Shown: positions 5,239 to 13,275 of the stretch, one piece after another
Layout: every line of letters starts with the position of its first letter
Position numbering within the stretch: position 1 is the stretch's first letter
DNA from: a virus
Length of the DNA stretch: 27,842 bases
Direction: 5' to 3' (one strand)
IMG/VR virus record: IMGVR_UViG_3300035698_012874
Span: 1-27,842 of that record
Notes under the pieces: generated by a model
The model's input: only the letters and a program-made list of their open reading frames with translations
Told to the model about the DNA's origin: nothing
The model's database searches: none
Translations under genes and position numbers: made by a program

Positions 5239-7389
5239 TTAAAAGTTTGCAATCGTTTCTAATGGGAATGGCATTTCAATCACTTCAATCCAAGTTCCAC
5301 CAATAGCAGTAGAACCCTTTGTCCCATTACCTACTATAAAAGCCGTTCCCGATACACCATCGGCATTAAAGATTATAGAAGTGGCCGTTGCTGTAAAATT
5401 CTTAGTGATGTTCATCGTAAAAGATCCCGTTGCTGAAACTGTTTGTGCTTCATTTTTTCCTATGAGATTCCCATCGTGAATAATATTAAAATCAGGGTTC
5501 TGGGTTGAGGTAGAAATAACAAGCCTGGCCTGTGTATTGACCTGATAATGCCTTCCAATAGTTAAGCCCGTAACTGTTAGGTCGGTCATAGTGCCATTGG
5601 CAGTCTGATTTGCTGCTAGGATTTTCTCTACTCTTCTTGCTGGAGTATTAAGCAAGATGGCTTGAGGCAATTGCTGGTCAATAGGGAAAACTTCAAACCA
5701 TGTTTCATCAATAGAGTTCCCGCCCAAGGTTCCACTATTAATTTCAGTCAGCTCTTCTAAAACAAAAGAATTTAAACCTGATGACACTTCAAAAACATCG
5801 CAAATAGTGACGTTTTCTGTGGTAATCACATTGGCCACATTTGTGTTTTCTCTTCGTTCTGAATAATTTATTCCCGCTTGAGCTAATGTAGAACTTCCAT
5901 TTACATACCTAGATATTCTAAATTGCTGAATAGCATCAAAGTCACCTGTAAATTCATGCGTCGTCCTCATACACGCGCGAACTAAACCCGCTTTAGGGAT
6001 ATCGACGGCTAAACCAAAAAAGGAGCTACCCGAAGTGCACGTATCGCCATTTGGTGTAACGGTGTCACAAGGTAAAAATGCACTTACATTTTTTAATGAT
6101 TTTCTAGTCAAAGCAGCACTGACATTTACTTCTCCGACCCAATCACCGTCGGTTGACAATCCAAGAGAAGAGGCTAAGTCAATTTGAGCCGCTGCATACC
6201 ATGCACTCGTCTCCACTTTTTTAATTGGGTTAATGGAAGAGGGTGCGTTCGCAGGGTCGATTTCGTAAATCACATGAGCTCGAAACCTTCTGTCCGAGCC
6301 AATAGTCCAACTATTGCCGTCTTCCAATTCAATTTCCAGACGAGGGACTGATGGAGACATCGAGGCCGTGCAAGGGATATCATCACCAGCCGGCGAATTT
6401 CTACAGGCTGCTGGGTTAGGTTGTTCGCCGCCAGCCAGAGTTTTTGGAACGATTGGAAATTCTGCGGACTGAACTTGAATTGAACTTGTAGTGGCAACAC
6501 CAACGTCGCAAACAGACTGAAAAATCCACTCGACTGAATTTGTGCCTAAAACGCGGTATCGGCTTTGGGTTCCAGAGCATCCCGTTATGGTAGTCGTGCC
6601 GTTTGCGCTAAAAGTGTCGTCATCAACCGTGAAGTCTTGCCATTGTGAGGTAGAAACAAAATCGACAAGGCTTGAGCTTTTACCCACAACCCATTGATCG
6701 ACATTAATCGCAGCAGCATCAGCCGTCGCAACTAAACGTCCTTGGATCGTTCCACTCGTAGGACAAGTAATTGTAATACTAGATTTTGTAAAATTGGCAG
6801 AAGCAACAAGGGTCACGGTTCCTAAAACGGCTGAACCATCATAGATCTCAAAATCAATATTACCGTCACCGCCTTTATATTGGAGCTCGACATTACAAAG
6901 ATTCCCTCTTAGACCACCTGGAATAGTCACCGCTTCCGAATCAAGTCTATCGGCATTGGCTGAAGCATCCCAAAGTGCTGATTTATCTCCCACATAAACG
7001 TCTGCCGCATCGGTATCCACCGTAAAAGAACCACCCCCAACATTTGTCCAGCCGGTAAGATCTTTCTCATAACCAGGGTTATCCAAAAGCTGAACAGAAC
7101 CGCTGCCGCCTGAGCCTGATCCAATTTCTGCGAAGTTCGTTCCGTCTTGGGTAAACTCTAAGCGGTCTGTCGTGTTGTTTCCTCGAATCTGAGGGTTATT
7201 CGCCCCTAGACCAAGGTCGAAGATAAGGGCTGGATTCCCCGTAGAACCCAATCCGAGCTGCAAGATCAACTGTCTGATCTTAGCTCCATAAACGTCATAA
7301 GCATAAAACGAAGTGACTAAGAATAGTGCTGCCACCATCCCGCCTACAAAGTTCTTAGAAGGCATAATTTTCTTAAATAAGTTTTTCAT
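5239..7389 (-). CDS. Large fibre-like protein with N-terminal signal/anchor sequence (716 aa)
   Basis: ATG at 7389 has GGAG six bases upstream. The N-terminus is a basic stretch (MKNLFKKIMPSK) followed by a hydrophobic core (about residues 14-31) ending near VYGAK, which reads as a signal peptide or anchor. Next come repeat-like fibre residues (LGLGSTGNPALIFDLG, 45-60; RLEFTQDG, 76-83), a Gly/Ser linker (90-98), and a region at about 100-235 resembling a carbohydrate-binding jelly roll (GWTNVGGG, DKSALWDAS, GDGNIDFEIYDG). The rest is beta-rich. Ten cysteines are spread through residues 165-560. Its position after the fibre adaptor suggests a receptor-binding fibre, but a signal sequence and probable disulfides are unexpected for a virion protein assembled in the cytoplasm. 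Confidence 0.8.
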   Translation of the reverse strand: MKNLFKKIMPSKNFVGGMVAALFLVTSFYAYDVYGAKIRQLILQLGLGSTGNPALIFDLGLGANNPQIRGNNTTDRLEFTQDGTNFAEIGSGSGGSGSVQLLDNPGYEKDLTGWTNVGGGSFTVDTDAADVYVGDKSALWDASANADRLDSEAVTIPGGLRGNLCNVELQYKGGDGNIDFEIYDGSAVLGTVTLVASANFTKSSITITCPTSGTIQGRLVATADAAAINVDQWVVGKSSSLVDFVSTSQWQDFTVDDDTFSANGTTTITGCSGTQSRYRVLGTNSVEWIFQSVCDVGVATTSSIQVQSAEFPIVPKTLAGGEQPNPAACRNSPAGDDIPCTASMSPSVPRLEIELEDGNSWTIGSDRRFRAHVIYEIDPANAPSSINPIKKVETSAWYAAAQIDLASSLGLSTDGDWVGEVNVSAALTRKSLKNVSAFLPCDTVTPNGDTCTSGSSFFGLAVDIPKAGLVRACMRTTHEFTGDFDAIQQFRISRYVNGSSTLAQAGINYSERRENTNVANVITTENVTICDVFEVSSGLNSFVLEELTEINSGTLGGNSIDETWFEVFPIDQQLPQAILLNTPARRVEKILAANQTANGTMTDLTVTGLTIGRHYQVNTQARLVISTSTQNPDFNIIHDGNLIGKNEAQTVSATGSFTMNITKNFTATATSIIFNADGVSGTAFIVGNGTKGSTAIGGTWIEVIEMPFPLETIANF

Positions 7390-7392
7390 ATT

Positions 7393-8466
7393 TTACTCCG
7401 TAATCGTTCCAATTTCATCTGACGTTGAACTGTTGTCCGTTATTGGCGTGGCAACAGAGGAAAATCTCATATCTCTAAGCATTGTGTAGTCCGCTGAACC
7501 GTCTAGCAATAATCCAACAGTGAAGCCTGACATACGTCCGTTTCGGATCTTACATCCAGACCCCTGAACTTGGATTCCTGTTCCTGCTCCGCCATCGGAT
7601 AAGGTCACAGAAGGGTTAATAAATTCTATTTCTACATTGTCCTCTGTGACAACGACCGTAGAAGCTAAAGCCTCATTTTGCTTAATCAAGATCTTTGAAT
7701 CTGCTCCCGCCGCCGCTACTGCTGCCGCCAAAGTCGAATAGATATTCTTTCCTGATCCTGCTCCAACGATAGCGTCATAATGAAGATGTCCTTCAACATC
7801 ATCAAAGAGCTGGTTAAGGCTCGCTGTAAGACTGGCCGTCAATCGGCTATGGCCTGAGCTAGTGTCTGTCGTAATCCCACCACCCGAAGGCATCAAAGAT
7901 CTTGTATCGGTAATGGCTCCCTGATTCGCTATTCCAGAAACCGCCGTGACTAAAATCTCAGCCACTTTAATTTTTCCCGCAGGAGTCGCTGGAGCCGAAG
8001 GAGATCCTGCTGGCGTTCCTGCCACAACAGCGATATCTGCCAACCACTCGTCTTCTACATCAAAATTCTCTGTTGTAATCGCGCCGCCAATGGAAACCTT
8101 TTTCTTTCGTGACTCTGTATCCGTCACAGCTCTACTGGCATTCACTACGATGATATCAATTCTATTGTCCGTCGCATCCGGCGCGGAAACAGCCACATTT
8201 AAGTCTGCTGTTCTATAAACAGGGCGGATCTTCGATTCTGGAGAAACTTGGGCTAAGTCTTCTTGAAGACCAAGGCCAGCTCTTACAGAGACGTTCGTCG
8301 CATTGACAAAATCCACAAAAAAGGAATCGTCAAAGAAGGCATCTACCTGCTCTTGAGTTAGAAATTTTACGACCGTTTCGTAGAGTTCTTTTTGTCTTAA
8401 AAGCTGGACCCTATTCCAGTCTTCAAAAACTACTTCTTGGCCATCGTTAAATAATGCTTTTCCCAT
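7393..8466 (-). CDS. Baseplate-attached fibre protein with beta-helix C-terminus (357 aa)
   Basis: ATG at 8466 follows the TAG of the baseplate gene by one base. Residues 1-200 form an adaptor region with motifs common in phage fibre or baseplate proteins (FNDGQEVVFEDWNRVQ near the start; RIDIIVVNA; DEWLADIAVVAG; an Ala/Pro linker; KIKVAEILVTA). Residues about 225-350 look like a right-handed parallel beta-helix: NIYSTLAAAVAAAG, then short turns such as TVVVTEDNVEIEF, GIQVQGSGCKIRN and GLLLDGSADYTML. Such a fold is typical of tailspike or fibre shafts. There is no catalytic motif I can identify. It probably links the baseplate (gpI-like neighbour) to the distal 716-aa protein. Confidence 0.8.
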   Translation of the reverse strand: MGKALFNDGQEVVFEDWNRVQLLRQKELYETVVKFLTQEQVDAFFDDSFFVDFVNATNVSVRAGLGLQEDLAQVSPESKIRPVYRTADLNVAVSAPDATDNRIDIIVVNASRAVTDTESRKKKVSIGGAITTENFDVEDEWLADIAVVAGTPAGSPSAPATPAGKIKVAEILVTAVSGIANQGAITDTRSLMPSGGGITTDTSSGHSRLTASLTASLNQLFDDVEGHLHYDAIVGAGSGKNIYSTLAAAVAAAGADSKILIKQNEALASTVVVTEDNVEIEFINPSVTLSDGGAGTGIQVQGSGCKIRNGRMSGFTVGLLLDGSADYTMLRDMRFSSVATPITDNSSTSDEIGTITE

Positions 8467-8467
8467 G

Positions 8468-9103
8468 CTATGCTGCCTCCGACTTCATTTCGATAAGAGT
8501 CCATAAGATACCTGCTGCTCTCACTCGATCTATCGTCTCAAAGATAATATCGAACAACTCCGCTGAGGGCAGCAATGAATTTCTACCGAAGAAATCTTCT
8601 CGGTTTAGAAAATACTCGCGATCATAAAACGTAATGGGATCGGGGATCTGGGCCGGAATAATCAAAGTGAAGGCGTTGTACTCCTCATCAATTAAAAGCT
8701 CATCCCGATTGAAAAAATGCTCTCGGTTAAAAAAGACTGAATCCTCAAAATGCTCTAAAACAGTCGCTTCTGGCTGTGTAAGCAAGGCATCGGCTAGTGT
8801 CTTAATCGAAACACGATCTGACTGGTTGACCAGATTAACGATACGAGAGGCAAAAGCGGGGTCGCTTTCCATCTCGAATCTTACCTTATTTCGGTCTAAT
8901 CCATGCTCATCTAGGAACCGATCAAAAGCTGCCTGGATGAAGGTCTCCGAAACATGGTCCGAAGCGTCTTGATCCACCTGCTGCAATAAAGCGGCAAGGG
9001 CTGTGAAATGAGCGGTGTTGTTCTCCTCGACAATAAAGAATCCTTGAGGAACCCAAGACTTGAGCTTATTAAACCACTGCTCTTTTGTTAGGGGGGTTGT
9101 CAT
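8468..9103 (-). CDS. gpI-like baseplate/tail protein with repeated NRE motifs (211 aa)
   Basis: ATG at 9103 overlaps the baseplate J stop (ATGA). Its place directly after baseplate J and before the fibre adaptor is that of P2 gpI or Mu gp48-type proteins, which join the baseplate wedge to the fibres. Residues 1-115 are helical, with the PEATVLEHFEDS stretch leading into two copies of an aromatic repeat: FFNREHFFNRDELL at 124-137 and a related FYDREYFLNRED...NSLL at 159-178. The last 25 residues are helical (LFDIIFETIDRVRAAGI). Assignment is by synteny and general character; the repeats are unusual. Confidence 0.75.
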   Translation of the reverse strand: MTTPLTKEQWFNKLKSWVPQGFFIVEENNTAHFTALAALLQQVDQDASDHVSETFIQAAFDRFLDEHGLDRNKVRFEMESDPAFASRIVNLVNQSDRVSIKTLADALLTQPEATVLEHFEDSVFFNREHFFNRDELLIDEEYNAFTLIIPAQIPDPITFYDREYFLNREDFFGRNSLLPSAELFDIIFETIDRVRAAGILWTLIEMKSEAA

Positions 9104-10302
9104 GCGATGGTCATTGTCCCTGGAACAATCTTCTCGTTATCATCCGTTTCAACGTCTCCACTTGGATTTGTTGTTGTGAATCCTACAGAGGTTAAGTCCC
9201 CACTTCCGGCTGGACCCCATATAGATAAAATAGCGGCATTCGCTGTGGCCCTTATGAAGTCGTCTCCAATATTAAGGCCGTCAATATAGTCAGTCATAGA
9301 GTCCAAGATCGCTTGAGGATCTACACTCAATGTCGCAAAATTAGGTCCACCTGAATCTAATGTGATTGAAGCCGTCCAGTCTTGAGAGATCGCGGTGGCT
9401 CCTAAAACTGTTATCTGAACCCCTGCGGCTCTCTCATCTCGAATCGCTTGCTCCACTAAAGAGACAAGCGCTGCATTGGCCGAACCATTCGCATCAGCAA
9501 TATAAAGCGTGGCAAAGAGTATTCTAAAAATCTCTGAAGCAGGGACAGGGTCTCCTGTTGTAGGATCAACCTCTCTCACATTCAGTAGGGTCTCTATAAT
9601 CGTTGCGATCTCAACCCCTGAAACCGTAAGAGCTTCTGCCTCAATAGCAGCAATCGTTGCCCCTGTGAGCTGAGTAATCTTCTGCTCAATCGTGTCTCGA
9701 TATTCAGCATCGGTCTCGGTATCGGCTCCCCCCGAAAAAGCTTCATCATTGTTGACCTCAAAGCTGCTGTCGAAAAGTGTGGTCTCCACCACAACAACCG
9801 TATCGGCTTCGACATTTCCAGCAGGTCCATCGACGAGAGCTTGAACAGAAGCATTTACTTCTAATTCAGCCGCCCCCACGGACACATCAATCAATGTTTC
9901 GTATTGCTGAGATCCACCACCCGCATCGGTTTCAGTTCGGACAATAGATCCCGCTAAAATTGTTCCAGCCCCGTTTGTGGCGTCTGGTCTTGTGAAAGTC
10001 ACAATCCCTACGGCTGGCTGTGGGCCAGGTCTGGCAAAGTCTGATCCAAAACGATCGACAGCCAAATTTTCCAGCTCATCTGGGCCGCCTGTTTCTTCAG
10101 GGCCACCCGCTGTCTTAAAGAAGGTGGCTCTAAATCGGTCGATGATAAGTTTATTGGCTTCGGATACCGCAAAGGAGGTGACACCAGCCAAATGATCTTG
10201 GATAGATCCTTCAGAAAAATCAGTTAAATCTGGGCGTGAGTTTTGGGCTTCATTTCGATAAAGCTCGATTAATTCCTGTGGTGATCTAACTCTGGTTGCC
10301 AT
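9100..10302 (-). CDS. Baseplate J-like protein (400 aa)
   Basis: This is a baseplate wedge component of the Mu gp47/P2 gpJ family, which forms the periphery of the contractile baseplate with gp25-like and gpI-like partners. Visible landmarks are the conserved beta domain (about residues 100-190: GIVTFTRPDATNGAGTILAG, QYETLIDVSVGA, ALVDGPAGNV) and the family signature NNDEAFSGGADTETDAEYRDTIEQ at about 183-206, followed by helical and beta segments to the C-terminus. Start ATG at 10302 overlaps the gp25-like stop (TAATG). The length is slightly above typical for the family. Confidence 0.92.
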   Translation of the reverse strand: MATRVRSPQELIELYRNEAQNSRPDLTDFSEGSIQDHLAGVTSFAVSEANKLIIDRFRATFFKTAGGPEETGGPDELENLAVDRFGSDFARPGPQPAVGIVTFTRPDATNGAGTILAGSIVRTETDAGGGSQQYETLIDVSVGAAELEVNASVQALVDGPAGNVEADTVVVVETTLFDSSFEVNNDEAFSGGADTETDAEYRDTIEQKITQLTGATIAAIEAEALTVSGVEIATIIETLLNVREVDPTTGDPVPASEIFRILFATLYIADANGSANAALVSLVEQAIRDERAAGVQITVLGATAISQDWTASITLDSGGPNFATLSVDPQAILDSMTDYIDGLNIGDDFIRATANAAILSIWGPAGSGDLTSVGFTTTNPSGDVETDDNEKIVPGTMTIA

Positions 10303-10706
10303 TAAATCTGTATCCCCTCGCTAAAAGGCGTAAATTCCATCTGCTGCTCGTCAATGCCCCGAATCTTAACGCTTACGCTAATCTTAACCAACTCCGGTCT
10401 CGCATCACTAGCTTCAATTCTCACCGAATTGACAGAAACTACCCTATCATCCCGAAGGAATTGGGATTCTATTCTTCTGGCAAGCTCTCTCTGATTATCT
10501 ATCGTGGACATGGCATTCTGGAAATTCTTGATTCCCACCCCATACTCAGGGCGATGAATCAGGCTTCCTGGTTGAGTAACAAGTCTTCTTAGAAGGGCTA
10601 AACGTATGTTTTCCGTTCCACTTATCGGATTAAGGTCTCCATCCGTTTCGGTTAGATCCCCTCGATGCTCGATATCTGTCAGAAGTATTTCGTCAACCGT
10701 TGCCAT
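10302..10706 (-). CDS. Baseplate wedge protein, GPW/gp25 family (134 aa)
   Basis: It is the T4 gp25 / P2 gpW homologue that nucleates sheath assembly at the baseplate. The family core covers about residues 28-125: GTENIRLALLRRLVTQPGSL, then PEYGVGIKNF with the RPEYG element typical of the fold, and the strand SVNSVRIEASD near 92-102. The length matches the family. It lies between the spike-associated 76-aa gene and baseplate J, the usual order, with TAATG overlaps at both its start (10706) and its stop (10302). Confidence 0.92.
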   Translation of the reverse strand: MATVDEILLTDIEHRGDLTETDGDLNPISGTENIRLALLRRLVTQPGSLIHRPEYGVGIKNFQNAMSTIDNQRELARRIESQFLRDDRVVSVNSVRIEASDARPELVKISVSVKIRGIDEQQMEFTPFSEGIQI

Positions 10707-10936
10707 TATAAATCATCCGATGCTGTTAAGGTGGCCGTTCCTGCGCCTGTTTGAACGCCTGTGACGACACTTCCGCCATTTGCTGAGATCCACTGAACCA
10801 CTGATTTTGCTAAAGCCTTAGCGTATCTGTCATGAGCTTCTTCTTGAGTCATGTTTGGCTCTGTTCCAATAGTTCCAAACTCCGCCTCGATATTGCTTTT
10901 GATGAGAGGTTTTAATGTGGATGCGGTTAATGCCAT
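10706..10936 (-). CDS. Small baseplate-region protein (76 aa)
   Basis: ATG at 10936 follows the spike gene by three bases; the Shine-Dalgarno is weak. Residues 1-55 are helical (MALTASTLKPLIKSNIEAEF, then AHDRYAKALAKSVVQWI), and the end is a short beta/Gly-Thr stretch (SVVTGVQTGAGTATLTA). Similar short proteins occur beside spike and gp25-like genes in other contractile phages, where their role is not settled. A structural role near the spike or wedge is likely. I do not recognise a named family. Confidence 0.75.
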   Translation of the reverse strand: MALTASTLKPLIKSNIEAEFGTIGTEPNMTQEEAHDRYAKALAKSVVQWISANGGSVVTGVQTGAGTATLTASDDL

Positions 10937-10939
10937 AAT

Positions 10940-11560
10940 TTATTTTTCAGTAAAGCTAAGGTCGCTCAATATGTCCTCATTATCAACGGGATCTGCTTTT
11001 TGGTCTAAATATTCCTGACGATTATCCGGTGTCTTGGTCAGATAGCCTGTGGGCATTGAAATGTGCCTATGATCCGCCACATCCTGAAGATATTTGCTCA
11101 TCATACTCTTGAAGACCTGCCCCAAAACCACGTTTTCCGTAGGATCTCCCTCTCCTGTGGAAGGTCTCATAAGAGATATCAGAGTGTCTGAGACGTTTTT
11201 AACCTTGTTTCCGGCTAATGACCGAACCACTGTTGAGCCGTCCTTGGCTTGTACGGGGATCTTATCTTGGAGGGAGGATAACCGTTTTAATACAAACACC
11301 TTGTCATTATCTTTGTCGGCAATTCCTAATATCACCATATCATCGACTTGAGGAAATGCGAATATCCCCGCATCTGGCCCTACCTGCTCCCAAGTCATCC
11401 TAGCCACAACCTCTATCTTTTCAGGCCATATCTCTGCCATGACACGCAGCTCCGAACGATCCTCTAATAAATCAAGCCGTGTAATTTTCCCAATTGCAAT
11501 ATGAAGAGCCCCGTCCCCAAAAATTTCTTTCAAAAGCTCAAGTTGTGGCTTCTTAGGCAT
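10940..11560 (-). CDS. Baseplate spike / assembly protein, gpV-like (206 aa)
   Basis: Residues about 15-95 form an OB-fold-like region (IAIGKITRLDLLED, then ARMTWEQVGPDAGIFAFPQVDDMVILGIADKDNDKVFVLKRL) typical of the central spike of P2 gpV / Mu gp45 type, which trimerises below the hub and pierces the outer membrane. Residues 105-150 are beta-rich. H164 and H166 form an HRH pair, reminiscent of the HxH motif that binds iron at the tip of phage spikes; here it is followed by a 40-residue tail, so an apex role is uncertain. Start ATG at 11560 overlaps the hub stop (TGATG). Confidence 0.85.
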   Translation of the reverse strand: MPKKPQLELLKEIFGDGALHIAIGKITRLDLLEDRSELRVMAEIWPEKIEVVARMTWEQVGPDAGIFAFPQVDDMVILGIADKDNDKVFVLKRLSSLQDKIPVQAKDGSTVVRSLAGNKVKNVSDTLISLMRPSTGEGDPTENVVLGQVFKSMMSKYLQDVADHRHISMPTGYLTKTPDNRQEYLDQKADPVDNEDILSDLSFTEK

Positions 11561-13020
11561 CAGCCCCCCCTCAGTGTTCTTGGCAATTCAATGAAATTCA
11601 CAAATTCGATCTTTGCAGAGAATCCGCTGCTTTGGTCAATCGAGTATTCAATCGAACGAAGGTAAAAAAGAGGGTCAAACCGGCCTAAAGCGGTGGCAAA
11701 AACCTGGGCTACCTGTCGAGAATATCCCTTCAAAATGAAGTATTGGACCCTCTCTTGGGTGGTGTTAAGTCTCCTCACCTTATCCAAGTCTCTCTCGTCA
11801 TTAATCTCGATCTTGAGAGGGTCGCCTATTCTTAGCTTCGTCACATCAAACTCGATAGGGCTGACAGGATCATTTCCAGAACAGACAACCATCTCCCTAG
11901 TCTCCAAATCACCCTCTAGCTCTTGCCTGGAAAGCTCCTCAAAGATGTTTTCACCGATCTTAATAAGCTGAGTTCTGGAGTTCACATCAGGAATCAGGAA
12001 AGACAGAAAGGGGGCTGGCTCCTGTGTTGTTTTATCCACAACTCCCTCCGAATTAACTTTATTAACCGTCACCCTTTCGAGAGGGATTCCAGTTTCCTTA
12101 GAAAACTCCTCTGTGGCCTCCTCTGGAATCTTAACCTCGATGACATCCTTGTTCTTAAAATCAAGGGATCGAACCGCTATATTAAAGCCCTGGATTCTTC
12201 CAATTTTGCGCTTGAACGTGAGGTTCTTTAAATTTCGACCATAGATAAGCTGTTTGGCTTTTATATCATTGTAGAGAGCTCTAGGCTTCGTGATGACCAA
12301 CTTGTCTAGCTCGATATAGGCAATCAGACCTGCTCGTCGAACAAGATCTTGTATTACATCCCAATATTTCTCTTTCTTCCTAGCATTTCTCTTTCCAGCC
12401 GTCTGACCCTGATCGGAGTAAAATTGAGACAAGACAGGAAGCTCTTCGCCTGTTCGATTTACAACTTTTATGTTCCTAGTCGATTTAAGCTGATCCACCA
12501 GATCTTGCACGATTTCATTCAAAGGAAGGTTTAACCTTATAGGAGCCTTATTCGTTCTCTCTTGGGAGTTATTGAAATCGCTATTGATATTGCCGAAAAA
12601 CTGCTGATCTAAAAGAAGGGCTGTGAAGTCTCGCCCCTCAAAGCTGACCGTCCTTGAGCTGTCATCCAGATTAATAGACTCCTCATCCGCAAACCCTTGA
12701 AAAACAATATTTCCGGAAGCCTGATTTGCGTCTGGGACAATGCTATTTTTTCGACCATCCTTCGTCAGGATCGAGCCCATATCCTGCATGAATATCGTCA
12801 CCCCAAGGGCTCGAACGGATCTTGGATCAAATGGGAAATTCTTATAGTCCAGCTCACAAGTAAAAGTGTCGGCTTCTGTGTAATCATTGATATTCACAGA
12901 GACTTTTTTCGGACGAATATTCAGGGTGGTTTCCTTGGTCAAAAGAGCATCGCTTTTATTTCCGAAGTCTTCCCAACGAACCCTTAGAATCATCCCCGCC
13001 TGTGGAAAATACAGCCCCAA
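11560..13020 (-). CDS. Baseplate hub protein, gpD-like (486 aa)
   Basis: It corresponds to Mu gp44 / P2 gpD / T4 gp27, the trimeric hub between tube and spike. Recognisable are the N-terminal tube-like domain (VSVNINDYTEADTFTCELDYKN, about residues 39-60; FQGFADEESINLDDSSRTVSFEGRDFTALLLD, 107-138) and the central part with IQDLVRRAGLIAYIELDKLVITKP (about 225-248). Size fits the family. The start is TTG at 13020, with GAGGGAG seven bases upstream and the preceding TAG directly adjacent. ATG at codon 10 is a possible alternative but lacks such a signal. Confidence 0.87.
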   Translation of the reverse strand: MGLYFPQAGMILRVRWEDFGNKSDALLTKETTLNIRPKKVSVNINDYTEADTFTCELDYKNFPFDPRSVRALGVTIFMQDMGSILTKDGRKNSIVPDANQASGNIVFQGFADEESINLDDSSRTVSFEGRDFTALLLDQQFFGNINSDFNNSQERTNKAPIRLNLPLNEIVQDLVDQLKSTRNIKVVNRTGEELPVLSQFYSDQGQTAGKRNARKKEKYWDVIQDLVRRAGLIAYIELDKLVITKPRALYNDIKAKQLIYGRNLKNLTFKRKIGRIQGFNIAVRSLDFKNKDVIEVKIPEEATEEFSKETGIPLERVTVNKVNSEGVVDKTTQEPAPFLSFLIPDVNSRTQLIKIGENIFEELSRQELEGDLETREMVVCSGNDPVSPIEFDVTKLRIGDPLKIEINDERDLDKVRRLNTTQERVQYFILKGYSRQVAQVFATALGRFDPLFYLRSIEYSIDQSSGFSAKIEFVNFIELPRTLRGG

Positions 13021-13275
13021 CTATCTACTCCCTCTTTGGTCTAAATCAAACACTTCTAGCATCATATTCAATAAATCTTTAGGTGGCACGAGTATTGGCT
13101 TCCATCCCTTAAACGGGGACTTTAAGGCCAAGTTCTCCATCTCCATCCAGAGATCCCTTTTATATTCATCTTCGGGGCTGGGCCATTCATCTTTAAGGAT
13201 TGCCTTAACGTACTTCCTGGCCTGTTTTTCCGTAAGCCCTCGACTAGAGGCTGGGAATTTCGAGGACCGTTCCAA
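13021..13275 (-). CDS. Small tail/baseplate protein, TTG start (84 aa)
   Basis: The frame could be read from ATG at 13377, but that would overlap the LysM gene by 134 bases and lacks a Shine-Dalgarno. A TTG at 13275 is preceded by GGAG with seven bases between and overlaps the LysM gene by only 32 bases, so it is preferred. The protein is short, charged and helical (EKQARKYVKAILKDEWPSPEDEYKRDLW), ending in VFDLDQRGSR, with no membrane segment. It lies between the LysM baseplate protein and the hub. I do not recognise a family; an assembly or baseplate accessory role is inferred. Confidence 0.68.
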   Translation of the reverse strand: MERSSKFPASSRGLTEKQARKYVKAILKDEWPSPEDEYKRDLWMEMENLALKSPFKGWKPILVPPKDLLNMMLEVFDLDQRGSR

